Part shown: positions 1 to 6,613 of the stretch, in pieces | How the letters are laid out: each line of letters opens with the position of its first letter | Position numbering within the stretch: position 1 is the stretch's first letter | DNA from: an uncultured Collinsella sp. | Lineage (GTDB): Bacteria; Actinomycetota; Coriobacteriia; Coriobacteriales; Coriobacteriaceae | Direction: 5' to 3' | Assembly: GCA_900541475.1 (NCBI GenBank) | Contig: UQJV01000057.1 | Location: 1 to 9,672, forward strand | Length of the DNA: 9,672 bases | The notes under the pieces: generated by a model | Database searches by the model: none | Told to the model about the DNA's origin: nothing | The model's input: only the letters and a program-made list of their open reading frames with translations | Program-made: the position numbers and the translations under genes

Positions 1-7
1 CGCGCAT

Positions 8-48
8 AAAGAAAGCCTCCCATTTCTCATGTCCAAGAAATGGGAGGC
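8..48 (-). terminator. Rho-independent terminator of argS
   Basis: Positions 15-27 and 36-48 form a perfect 13-bp inverted repeat around an 8-nt loop (28-35). Read on the minus strand, the stem is followed by the T-rich run TTTCTTT (14 down to 8). It lies 70 nt beyond the argS stop codon and points the right way to end argS transcription. The strength is inferred from sequence only. Confidence 0.9.
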
Positions 49-117
49 AGTTCAGCATGGGAGATCGGGCTTTCAAGGCTCAGTTAAACCAAGCCCGCGC
101 AGTCAAACGGCCAGCGC

Positions 118-1971
118 TTACATCTGCTCGGGAGCAGTCACGCCAACAAGGGTGAGCACCAGGGCGAGCGTCACGCGGACAGCGTCGCAGGCGGCCAGAC
201 GGGCGCGCGAGAGCTCGGGGTCGACGGGACGGCCCTCGCTCGGCAGAACCTGGCAGGCGGCGTAGAAGCTGTGGAAGTCGCCGGCGAGCTCCTCGGCAAA
301 GTGAGTCAGGCGGAACGGGGCACGATCGCGAGCGCAGCTGGCGATGAGGTCGGTGAGCTCGTTGAGCTTACGCGAAAGGGCGAGCTCGGTCGGGTCGGTC
401 AGCAGAGAGTAATCGACGTTCTCACCGATGGCCTTGGCGGCGACGGCCTTCATGCCCATCTCAGCGGCCTGCTCGGCGGTAACGTCTGCGGCACGACGCA
501 GGATGGAGCACACGCGAGCGTGAGCGTACTGCACATAGTACACCGGGTTGGAGTTGTCGCGCTTCTTGACGGCCTCGATATCGAAGTCGACCATCTGGTT
601 GGAGCTCTTGGAGATGAGCGTGTAGCGAGCGGCGTCGGAGCCGACCTCGTCGACGAGCTCCTGCAGGGTCACCATGGTGCCCTTGCGCTTGGACATACGG
701 ACGGGCTTGCCGTTGCGCAGCAGATTGACGAGCTGGCCCAGCAGAACCTCAAACTTGCCGGGATAGCCAAGAGCGTCGCAGACGCAGCGGACGCGCTCGA
801 TGTAGCCGTGGTGGTCGGCGCCCCAGATGTCGATGACGTGGTCGACGCGCTGGAACTTATCCCAGTGATAGGCAACGTCGGAGGCGAAGTAGGTGTACTC
901 GCCATCGGACTTGATCAGGACGCGGTCCTTGTCGTCGCCCAGGTCGGTGGAGCGGAACCACAGGGCACCGTCCTTGGTGTAGAGGTAGCCCATCTTGTCG
1001 AGCTTCTCGAAAGCGCGGTCGACGGCGGAGGTGCCGGCGGTCTCGCCCTCGGTGTCCTTCACATACAGCGAGCGCTCGGAGAACCAGCGGTCGAAGTCGC
1101 AATTGACGGCGTGGCAGAGGTCGCGCATGTTGTCGACCATCTTCACATAGCCGCGCTCACGGAAGCTCTCCATGCGCTCCTGCGGATCGGCCTCGACCCA
1201 CTTGTCGCCGTCGGTGCGCCAGAACTCAGCGGCCTCGTCGATGATGTAATCGCCGCCGTAAGAGTCCTTGCCCAGGGTCTCGGCAAAGTTGTCCTGATAC
1301 GGATGGGTCTCGGGGTGCTCGTCGTTCTCGTCGGCAACAAAGGCGTCGCGGTCGGCGATCAGCAGCTTGTGAGCCTCGTCGATATCCACGCCCTGCTTGG
1401 CGATGATGTCGGCAAGCTGCATATAGCGCGTGCTGATGGAGTTACCGAAAGTGTTCATCTGAGAGCCGTGGTCGTTGATGTAAAACTCACGCTGGATGAC
1501 GTAACCGGCGTGGTCCATAACACGGCAAAGGGAGTCGCCCAGAGCGGCCCAGCGGCCATGACCGATGTGCATGGGGCCGACGGGGTTGGCGGAGACGAAC
1601 TCGACCTGGGTCTTCAGGCCGCCACCGACGTTGGACTTAGCGAAGTCCATACCCTTCTCGCGGGCCTCGCCAAAGATGGCGTTCTTGACGGCAACGGAGA
1701 GGTAGAAGTTGATGAAGCCAGGGCCGGCGATCTCGACCTTCTCGATCGCGGGATCCTCGGGCATATGGGCGACGACGGCCTCGGCGATCTTGCGCGGGGC
1801 GCAGTGAGCCAGCTTGGCGGACTTCAGGGCCATGGTGGAGGTCCACTCGCCATGAGAAGTATCAGCCGGTCGCTCGATAGCGCAATCGTCAAGTTCAAAT
1901 GCGGAAAGGTCGCCGGCCTCCTGGGCCGCAGCAAGCGCAGCGCGTACCAGCTCTTCAATCTTCTCGGGCAT
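118..1971 (-). CDS. argS: Arginyl-tRNA synthetase (ArgRS), class I
   Basis: This cytoplasmic enzyme charges tRNA-Arg with arginine using ATP. The 617-residue protein begins with an N-terminal additional domain (about 1-110). The Rossmann catalytic core follows, with the class I signature in SANPVGPMHIGHGR (HIGH at 135-138) and the second signature MSKRKG at 426-431. A helical DALR-type anticodon-binding domain fills about 480-617 and ends in the family-typical ...GVTAPEQM. The frame stays open 23 codons further upstream, but I chose the ATG at 1971 because GGAGG sits 4 nt before it and the protein then starts as family members do (MPEKIEELV). Residues about 190-238 form an acidic stretch that seems longer than in the Bacillus enzyme from memory. 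The gene is monocistronic, with its own terminator at 8-48 and a divergent neighbour upstream. Confidence 0.97.
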   Translation of the reverse strand: MPEKIEELVRAALAAAQEAGDLSAFELDDCAIERPADTSHGEWTSTMALKSAKLAHCAPRKIAEAVVAHMPEDPAIEKVEIAGPGFINFYLSVAVKNAIFGEAREKGMDFAKSNVGGGLKTQVEFVSANPVGPMHIGHGRWAALGDSLCRVMDHAGYVIQREFYINDHGSQMNTFGNSISTRYMQLADIIAKQGVDIDEAHKLLIADRDAFVADENDEHPETHPYQDNFAETLGKDSYGGDYIIDEAAEFWRTDGDKWVEADPQERMESFRERGYVKMVDNMRDLCHAVNCDFDRWFSERSLYVKDTEGETAGTSAVDRAFEKLDKMGYLYTKDGALWFRSTDLGDDKDRVLIKSDGEYTYFASDVAYHWDKFQRVDHVIDIWGADHHGYIERVRCVCDALGYPGKFEVLLGQLVNLLRNGKPVRMSKRKGTMVTLQELVDEVGSDAARYTLISKSSNQMVDFDIEAVKKRDNSNPVYYVQYAHARVCSILRRAADVTAEQAAEMGMKAVAAKAIGENVDYSLLTDPTELALSRKLNELTDLIASCARDRAPFRLTHFAEELAGDFHSFYAACQVLPSEGRPVDPELSRARLAACDAVRVTLALVLTLVGVTAPEQM

Positions 1972-2038
1972 AGATCCTCCTTGTGTTAAAGCCCCCGAGC
2001 TCTTGGTCACTCGTAGGGCAAAAGCCAGAGTTTGTAGC

Positions 2039-2067
2039 ACTCTATCACAAGCGGTAACTACTGTCGT
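2039..2067 (-). promoter_or_regulatory. Candidate argS promoter
   Basis: On the minus strand an ACGACA -35-like box (2062-2067) is followed after 17 nt by TAGAGT (2039-2044). TG one base upstream of TAGAGT gives an extended -10. The leader to the argS start would be about 60 nt. A competing choice is TTGACT (2075-2080) with a poorer -10 (TTACCG, 2052-2057). Both are pattern matches only. Confidence 0.35.
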
Positions 2068-2270
2068 AGGGTAAAGTCAATCGATATTGCATATGCACAA
2101 AATTGACTACAGTTGGCGCAGGGTCACTCAAAGATGGCGGTCTGCCTGCTGATTGTGCGCCAGCCGAAAATGCATAAACATCTGCATGAGCCACTCGGAA
2201 TATCGAATACTCTTACCTATCGGAGTTGTGTGCTTTTCCTGCATAAAGTAATGGTTTGCGCACGTCAGCG

Positions 2271-2279
2271 TGGTATTCT
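2271..2279 (+). promoter_or_regulatory. Candidate extended -10 promoter of the CarD-like gene
   Basis: TGGTATTCT fits an extended -10 (TG-n-TATTCT) and would start a leader of about 28 nt before the gene at 2314. No good -35 lies at 16-18 nt. An alternative is TTGCGC (2256-2261), 18 nt, TAACAT (2280-2285). This is an inference from consensus matching. Confidence 0.35.
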
Positions 2280-2313
2280 TAACATACGTAAATTCGTATA
2301 AGTTGGAGGTAGC

Positions 2314-2799
2314 ATGTTCTCAATCGGTCAACACGTCATTCATCCGGGTCAGGGAGTCTGCACCGTCGTCGGTTTTAGGGACGACACGCCGCAGCCCATG
2401 TTGCTGCTCGAGACCAAGCAGGGACATGCTCAGACGATTCTCATGTACCCCGTGACGCAGGCCGACCGTCTGCATGCCGCCATCTCCCAGCAAGATGCCG
2501 AGCACCTGCTGAGCCACTACGATGAGCTGGAGTGCGACACCTTTACCGAGCGCAATAGCTCGCTCGAGGAGACGCACTTTAAGCAGCAGCTCAAGCTGGG
2601 CGCGCCCGAGACGGTTCGCGTGGCAAAAACCATGATGCACCGTATTCGCCAGGCCGAGGAAGCAGATAAAAAGCCCAGCTCCTACTACATGCGCATACTC
2701 AAGGAGGCCAAGCGCCGCTCCATCGAGGAGTTCGCCGTGGCCCTGGGCGTCACCGAAGAGGCCGCCGAAGCCCGCCTGGCCCAAGCCGCCCTCAACTAA
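2314..2799 (+). CDS. CarD/CdnL-like RNA polymerase-interacting transcriptional regulator
   Basis: CarD/CdnL proteins bind the RNA polymerase beta subunit through a Tudor-like N-terminal domain and stabilise open promoter complexes, notably at rRNA promoters. This 161-residue protein shows the N-terminal hallmark at about 4-21 (IGQHVIHPGQGVCTVVGF), then a beta-rich stretch to about 60. The C-terminal half is all helical (about 80-158) and Lys/Arg/Glu-rich, matching the family's DNA-facing helical domain. Length fits the roughly 160-residue CarD class, far shorter than TRCF/Mfd. The start follows GGAGGT 3 nt upstream. No tryptophan occurs anywhere, although the mycobacterial protein uses a conserved one to wedge the transcription bubble. 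It may therefore be a divergent paralogue, not the main CarD. The gene has its own terminator and no operon partner before it. Confidence 0.88.
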   Translation: MFSIGQHVIHPGQGVCTVVGFRDDTPQPMLLLETKQGHAQTILMYPVTQADRLHAAISQQDAEHLLSHYDELECDTFTERNSSLEETHFKQQLKLGAPETVRVAKTMMHRIRQAEEADKKPSSYYMRILKEAKRRSIEEFAVALGVTEEAAEARLAQAALN

Positions 2800-2811
2800 C
2801 CTGGCCACGCC

Positions 2812-2856
2812 AAAACCACCACAAAGGGGACAGGCACCTTTGTGGTGGTTTTTCGT
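2812..2856 (+). terminator. Terminator hairpin after the CarD-like gene (repeat copy 1)
   Basis: Arms 2812-2827 and 2837-2852 form a perfect 16-bp stem around a 9-nt loop (GGACAGGCA). The right arm runs into TTTTT (2849-2853). It starts 12 nt after the stop codon, as expected for intrinsic termination. Positions 2814-2857 are identical to 3532-3575, so this terminator is also a repeated element. Confidence 0.85.
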
Positions 2857-2871
2857 TCTAGTCGTTCTAGT
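2854..2871 (+). repeat. Tandem 9-bp repeat before the HD hydrolase gene
   Basis: CGTTCTAGT occurs twice in perfect tandem (2854-2862 and 2863-2871), directly after the terminator T-run and 43 nt before the next start codon. It falls where the promoter of the HD gene would have to be, so it could be an operator or a replication slip. No consensus promoter is clear in this stretch. Confidence 0.6.
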
Positions 2872-2914
2872 AGTATTCATTCTTAGCGATACCTACGAGC
2901 ACAAGGAGTCTTTT

Positions 2915-3514
2915 ATGGCAGAGCTGCTTTCCGCCGGAATCACCCGGGACCGTGCGTTCGAATTGCTCAACGAGCACAACAAGGACCCGTTCCACATCAC
3001 CCACGGCGAAACAGTCGAGGGCACCATGCGCTACTTTGCGCGCGAGTTCGACCCCGAGAACGAGGAGTTTTGGGGCATCGTCGGCCTGCTGCACGACTTG
3101 GATTGGGAGGAGCATGAGGACGACCCCATGAACCACACCATCTATGCGGCCGAGATTCTCGAGGGCGAGGGCGCATCGCCCGAGCTCATTCGCGCTATTC
3201 AGACGCACACGTCCGATTTCAACAGCTCGCTGCCCAAGCCCGAGCTACAGATGGAAAAGATCCTGTTTGCCTGCGACGAGCTCACCGGCCTGATCGGTGC
3301 TGCCGTGATCATGCGTCCGAGCAAGAGCGTCATGGACTTTACGACTAAGTCGCTCAAGAAAAAGTTCAAGGACAAGCGCTTTGCCGCCGGCTGCTCACGC
3401 GACGTGATTTCGCAGGGCGCCGAGATGCTGGGCTGGGAGCTCCCTGAGCTTTTCGACCGCACCATCGCGGCCATGCAGTCCTTCGCGCCCGACCGCGATA
3501 CCTTCCAGGCCTAA
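2915..3514 (+). CDS. HD-superfamily hydrolase, COG2316 type
   Basis: HD-domain proteins are metal-dependent phosphohydrolases, often acting on nucleotides or other phosphate esters. The substrate of this subgroup is not known to me. The 199-residue protein shows the expected metal ligands in order: H30, H60-D61 in GLLHDLDWE, H74, H98 and D121. After the HD core comes a block that I recognise from COG2316: CDELTGLIGAAVIMRPSK (120-137), then KKKFKDKRFAAG. The frame opens earlier, at 2840, but that ATG-containing stretch lies inside the upstream terminator. The ATG at 2915 has AAGGAG 6 nt before it. No signal peptide or membrane segment is visible, so it should be cytoplasmic. It sits 115 nt after the CarD-like gene, with a terminator between, so co-transcription is unlikely. 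Confidence 0.88.
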   Translation: MAELLSAGITRDRAFELLNEHNKDPFHITHGETVEGTMRYFAREFDPENEEFWGIVGLLHDLDWEEHEDDPMNHTIYAAEILEGEGASPELIRAIQTHTSDFNSSLPKPELQMEKILFACDELTGLIGAAVIMRPSKSVMDFTTKSLKKKFKDKRFAAGCSRDVISQGAEMLGWELPELFDRTIAAMQSFAPDRDTFQA

Positions 3515-3531
3515 CCGCCCACGCCACCTAT

Positions 3532-3575
3532 AACCACCACAAAGGGGACAGGCACCTTTGTGGTGGTTTTTCGTT
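3532..3575 (+). terminator. Terminator hairpin after the HD hydrolase gene (repeat copy 2)
   Basis: Arms 3532-3545 and 3555-3568 form a 14-bp perfect stem with the same 9-nt loop as copy 1 and a TTTTT run at 3567-3571. The 44 nt are identical to 2814-2857. It lies between two convergent genes, 17 nt after the HD stop and 10 nt before the proA stop. The T-run favours the plus strand, so it should mainly serve the HD gene. Confidence 0.85.
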
Positions 3576-3585
3576 TACGAGAGGT

Positions 3586-4872
3586 TTAGGGGCGGACCTG
3601 GCCGGTGCCGCGGAGCTTGTATTTGTAGGTAGTGAGGGCCTCGGCGGCAAAGGGTCCGCGGGCATGGAGCTTTTGGGTCGAGATGCCAATCTCGGCGCCC
3701 AGACCAAACTCGCCGCCGTCGGTAAAGCGCGTGCTGGCGTTGGCATACACAGCCGAGGCATCGATCTTATCCAGGAAGCGCTCGCAGGCATCCGTGTCCT
3801 CGGCGATGATGGCCTCGGAATGCATGGTGCCGTAGCGGTTGATGTGCGCGATGGCCTCGTCCTCGTTCGCCACGACCTTCACGCTCATCTCGAGCGCCAG
3901 ATACTCACGGCCCCAATCCTCCTCGGTCGCGGCAACAAAGTCATCGCCCCCGGCAAGACCGGCATCGGCGCATGCGGCGCACGTGGCCTCGTCACCGTGA
4001 ATCAGCACTCCGTGGTCGTGCAGCACGGCCACGGCCGCCGGCAAAAACGAATCTGCCACGGCGCGGTCGACCAGCAGCGACTCAGCGGCATTGCACACGC
4101 CCACGCGCTGGGTCTTGGCATTAACGATAATGTTGAGAGCCTTATCGAAGTCGGCGGATTCATGCACGTAGATGTGGCAGTTTCCCGTGCCCGTCTCGAT
4201 CACCGGTACAAGCGACTCACGAACGCAGCGCTGGATCAGGCCCGCGCCGCCGCGCGGAATGAGCACGTCGACGATGCCGCGGAGCTTCATGAGCTCGCCG
4301 GTGGCCTCGCGGTCGGTGGACTCGATCATCGAGACGGCCTCGCGCGGGAAGCCCTGCGCCTCGAGGGCATCGGCCAGCAGCTCGGTAATCATGGCGCACG
4401 AGTGATAGGCCAGCGAACCGCCGCGCAGAATGCAGGCGTTGCCGGTGCGGATGCAGATGCCCGCAGCATCGGCCGTCACGTTGGGACGGGCCTCATACAC
4501 CATGGCGACCAGGCCCAGTGGCACACTCACGCGGGTCAGGTCCACACCGCTTGCAAGCACGCGGTGATCGAGCACGCGGCCGACGGGATCGGGCAGCTCG
4601 GCAAGCTTCTCCAAACCGGCGGCCATACTCTCGACGCGCTCGGGCGTCAGCAACAGGCGATCGAGCAGGCCAGCCGAGGTGCCTGCATCACGCGCGGCGG
4701 ACATATCGAGCTCGTTGGCGGCAACGATGGAATCGACGCCGTCGCGCAGCGCCGCGGCCATGCCACGCACGGCCTCCTGGCGCCGGGCATCGCTCGCCGT
4801 GGCAAGCGCGCCCGAAGCGGCCTTGGCCTCAACGGCAAGATCGTGAACGTAGGTGGCTATATCGACCGACAT
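3586..4872 (-). CDS. proA: Gamma-glutamyl phosphate reductase
   Basis: ProA reduces L-glutamyl-5-phosphate with NADPH to glutamate-5-semialdehyde, the second step of proline synthesis, in the cytoplasm. The 428-residue length is typical of the family, an aldehyde dehydrogenase relative. Family signatures seen are VPLGLVAMVYEARPNVTADA (about 117-136), the glycine-rich ILRGGS (148-153), and VLIPRGGAGLIQ (203-214). The catalytic cysteine is C260 in QRVGVCNAAESLLVD. No disabling change is visible. The chosen ATG is preceded by a modest AAGGG about 7 nt upstream, and the N-terminus matches the family. proB is on the same strand but about 1.7 kb upstream, separated by an oppositely read peptidase gene, so proA must be transcribed from its own promoter in the 113-bp gap at 4873-4985. 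I could not pick that promoter with confidence. Confidence 0.97.
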   Translation of the reverse strand: MSVDIATYVHDLAVEAKAASGALATASDARRQEAVRGMAAALRDGVDSIVAANELDMSAARDAGTSAGLLDRLLLTPERVESMAAGLEKLAELPDPVGRVLDHRVLASGVDLTRVSVPLGLVAMVYEARPNVTADAAGICIRTGNACILRGGSLAYHSCAMITELLADALEAQGFPREAVSMIESTDREATGELMKLRGIVDVLIPRGGAGLIQRCVRESLVPVIETGTGNCHIYVHESADFDKALNIIVNAKTQRVGVCNAAESLLVDRAVADSFLPAAVAVLHDHGVLIHGDEATCAACADAGLAGGDDFVAATEEDWGREYLALEMSVKVVANEDEAIAHINRYGTMHSEAIIAEDTDACERFLDKIDASAVYANASTRFTDGGEFGLGAEIGISTQKLHARGPFAAEALTTYKYKLRGTGQVRP

Positions 4873-4916
4873 AGACGGCCCTTTCTCTTAGATGTTTGCC
4901 CACCATGGTAGCCGAT

Positions 4917-4947
4917 TTGCACGCATCCTCGCCGACGGCGGTAGAAT
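4917..4947 (+). promoter_or_regulatory. Candidate promoter of the S33 peptidase gene
   Basis: TTGCAC (4917-4922) and TAGAAT (4942-4947) are separated by 19 nt, a little longer than ideal. Transcription would begin near 4954, about 30 nt before the ATG at 4986. If real, it rules out the longer reading that begins at 4896, because the -10 would lie inside that coding sequence. Confidence 0.35.
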
Positions 4948-4985
4948 TGGTCAACCCGAAACACCGCAACGAATGGAAGCATCAC

Positions 4986-6404
4986 ATGGCGCTCATCACT
5001 TCGTACCACGTCCCCGGCCTGTATGTCGAGGATCACAGCATCGATGTCCCCCTCGACTGGCGTGGCCTGGAACCCATGCTTTTGGCGGTCGGCAGCACCA
5101 TGCGCCGTGGCGCCATGCCAGCGCCAATCGCCGGTGCACCCGAGAGCATCAAGCTCTTCTACCGCGTGGTCTGCGCGCCCGACCGTATCAACGACGACCT
5201 GCCGCTCCTCCTCTTTTTGCAGGGCGGCCCCGGCGGCGAAAGCCCGCGTCCACTGTCGCCCACAAGCGATGGCTGGATCGAGGAGGCCGTCAAGCATTTC
5301 CGCGTCGTGCTGCCCGACCAGCGCGGCACCGGGCGCAGCAGCTGTGTTGACGGGCGTACGATCGCGGCTCTGGGCGATCGCGCCGAGGCAGCAGGAGCCG
5401 ATGCGGCCCGCTCGCAGGCAGACTTCCTCAAGCGCCACCTCGCCAGCTCCATTGTGCGCGATTTTGAGTACCTACGCCTGGTGGGCTTTGGCGGCAAGCC
5501 CTGGGCCACACTCGGGCAGAGCTACGGCGGCTTTTTGACGTTGAGCTATCTATCGCTTTTCCCCGAGGGCGTAACGGCAAGCTTTACCTGCGGCGGCATT
5601 CCGCACGTGCCGGCGAGAGCCAGCGAGGTCTACGCGCACACCTTCCCGCGCATGGCGGCCAAGACCCAGCAGTATTACGACCGCTACCCCGCCGACGTTG
5701 AGCGCGTGGCGGCGCTGGCCGATGCGATCGAGGAGCAAAAGCCCGCGTTGCCCGACGGCTCGCCGATGACGGTCGAACGCCTGCAACTCATGGGCAGCGA
5801 CTTTGGCATGAAGCCGAGCTTTGAGCGCATGCACTGGATTATCGACCACGCGTTTGTTGATGGTGACGGTACGCTGAGCTGCGGTTCCTCAGTATCCGAC
5901 AGCTTTTTGGTGCGCGCCTTCGAACGCACCAACACGCGTACAAACCCGCTGTACTGGACGCTGCAGGAGTTCATCTACGCCGACGGCGACACCATGCCCA
6001 TCCACTGGGCCGCGGCAGAAGAGAAGGCGCACCGCGCCGAGTTCGACACGCTCGCGCGCCCGCTCATGTTTACCGGCGAGGCCATGTTCCCGTGGATGTT
6101 TGAGCAGATGCCCGAGCTCAAGCCCTTCAAGCCCGCGATGGACCTGCTGATGGAAGACACCAGCTGGGACAAGATCTACGACCCGCAGCGCCTAGCCTGC
6201 AACGAGGTGCCGCTCCAGGCCGCAGTGTACTTCGACGACATGTACGTGGATTCGGGCCTGCAGCTCGATACGCTCAGCCGCGTGGGCAACTCGCATGCCT
6301 GGGTGACCAACGAGTTTGAGCACGATGGCCTGCACGGCAGCGTGGTGTTCAAGCACCTCTTCGACGAAGCCCTCAACCGCGGAGACCTGCGCCAGATCTT
6401 CTAG
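4986..6404 (+). CDS. Alpha/beta hydrolase, peptidase family S33 (prolyl aminopeptidase-like)
   Basis: Family S33 enzymes remove N-terminal residues, typically proline, from peptides. The 472-residue protein carries the oxyanion-hole motif FLQGGPGGE (77-85), the DQRGTGRSS motif (111-119), and the nucleophile elbow GQSYGG with S179. The lid region is about 200-350. A C-terminal block carries the likely acid in VYFDDMYV (D417 or D418) and the histidine in TNEFEHDGL (H446), which is the order expected for the triad. The long form with a C-terminal WVTNEFEH block resembles actinobacterial prolyl iminopeptidases. Specificity is inferred and could be another aminopeptidase. The frame extends upstream to 4896, but I prefer the ATG at 4986: GGAAG lies 6 nt before it and a -10-like box lies upstream. 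There is no signal peptide, so it is probably cytoplasmic. It stands alone on the plus strand between proA and proB. Confidence 0.88.
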   Translation: MALITSYHVPGLYVEDHSIDVPLDWRGLEPMLLAVGSTMRRGAMPAPIAGAPESIKLFYRVVCAPDRINDDLPLLLFLQGGPGGESPRPLSPTSDGWIEEAVKHFRVVLPDQRGTGRSSCVDGRTIAALGDRAEAAGADAARSQADFLKRHLASSIVRDFEYLRLVGFGGKPWATLGQSYGGFLTLSYLSLFPEGVTASFTCGGIPHVPARASEVYAHTFPRMAAKTQQYYDRYPADVERVAALADAIEEQKPALPDGSPMTVERLQLMGSDFGMKPSFERMHWIIDHAFVDGDGTLSCGSSVSDSFLVRAFERTNTRTNPLYWTLQEFIYADGDTMPIHWAAAEEKAHRAEFDTLARPLMFTGEAMFPWMFEQMPELKPFKPAMDLLMEDTSWDKIYDPQRLACNEVPLQAAVYFDDMYVDSGLQLDTLSRVGNSHAWVTNEFEHDGLHGSVVFKHLFDEALNRGDLRQIF

Positions 6405-6405
6405 C

Positions 6406-6468
6406 AAAGGAATGTCCCCAACTGCCGGCACAAAAGGAACGTCCCCAAGTGCCGAACAAGTGCCGGCA
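6406..6468 (+). repeat. Short GTCCCC repeat cluster after the peptidase gene
   Basis: Two 22-nt units (6406-6427 and 6433-6454) share AAAGGAAnGTCCCCAAnTGCCG with two mismatches and a 27-nt period. An 8-bp palindrome TGCCGGCA follows the first unit (6423-6430) and recurs at 6461-6468. The cluster begins 2 nt after the stop codon. The GTCCCC core is the complement of the GGGGAC found in the other intergenic hairpins of this window. I see no coding role. Confidence 0.75.
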
Positions 6469-6491
6469 ACGACAATGCCGCAGGTAGAGAA

Positions 6492-6599
6492 CGGAAAGCG
6501 AAAACGCCCCTAAGCGAGCAAGGTGACGTGAAAGAGGAGGGCATTGACCTTTTGGTCATGCCCGACGATTGAACGTCAGATTGCCGCTTAGGGGCGTTT
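6492..6599 (-). terminator. Long structured hairpin, probable terminator of proB
   Basis: The outer arms 6502-6516 and 6585-6599 pair perfectly over 15 bp. Inside them are GCAA/TTGC (6518-6521 with 6581-6584), TGACGT/ACGTCA (6524-6529 with 6573-6578), and a symmetrical 9 x 9 nt internal loop. The apical stem is GGGCAT/ATGCCC plus GACC/GGTC, closed by a TTTT loop (6550-6553). Read on the minus strand it begins 14 nt after the proB stop, and the closing arm runs into TTTTCGCTTT, as in an intrinsic terminator. It could also stop plus-strand transcripts from the peptidase gene. It is far larger than a plain terminator, so a structured RNA or a mobile palindromic repeat is possible. Confidence 0.75.
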
Positions 6600-6613
6600 G
6601 CAGCGTCAATTGG

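Larger units (their letters stand above)
1972..2313. other. Divergent intergenic region between argS and the CarD-like gene
   Basis: This 342-bp gap is visibly richer in A and T than the flanking genes and holds the 5' ends of two divergent transcripts. A 10-bp palindrome (TGCATATGCA, 2088-2097) could be an operator, but nothing identifies a cognate regulator. A 62-codon frame at 2113-2301 lacks a ribosome binding site and coding character. I see no tRNA, riboswitch or T-box pattern here, although a T-box would be plausible before a synthetase gene. Confidence 0.6.

Noticed and set aside
271..1989. A 572-codon open frame on the plus strand, antisense to argS.
   Set aside because: It is a shadow of argS, whose protein is unmistakable. 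The translation is a low-complexity mix of Val, Gly, Leu and Ala without domains, as expected opposite a high-GC gene.
1972..2110. A T-box or other riboswitch in the argS leader.
   Set aside because: The leader predicted from the best promoter is only about 60 nt, and I see no T-box core sequence or terminator/antiterminator pair.
2113..2301. A 62-codon frame in the argS-carD gap.
   Set aside because: It has no ribosome binding site, poor codon bias, and overlaps the likely promoter of the CarD-like gene.
3664..4911. A 415-codon plus-strand frame opposite proA.
   Set aside because: proA has all its family motifs and the catalytic cysteine. The antisense product is His/Gly/Arg-rich with no recognisable fold and no ribosome binding site.
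4896..4985. A 30-codon N-terminal extension of the S33 peptidase.
   Set aside because: It has no good ribosome binding site, covers a TAGAAT -10-like box, and is not hydrophobic enough for a signal peptide. The ATG at 4986 is better placed.
6406..6468. A small CRISPR array in the GTCCCC repeats.
   Set aside because: There are only two 22-nt units separated by 5 nt, with no unique spacers of normal length and no cas genes.
6544..6591. A 15-codon leader peptide (TTG start after AGGAGG) inside the long hairpin.
   Set aside because: It lies between convergent gene ends with no downstream gene to attenuate, and the purine-rich run is better explained as one side of the internal loop.
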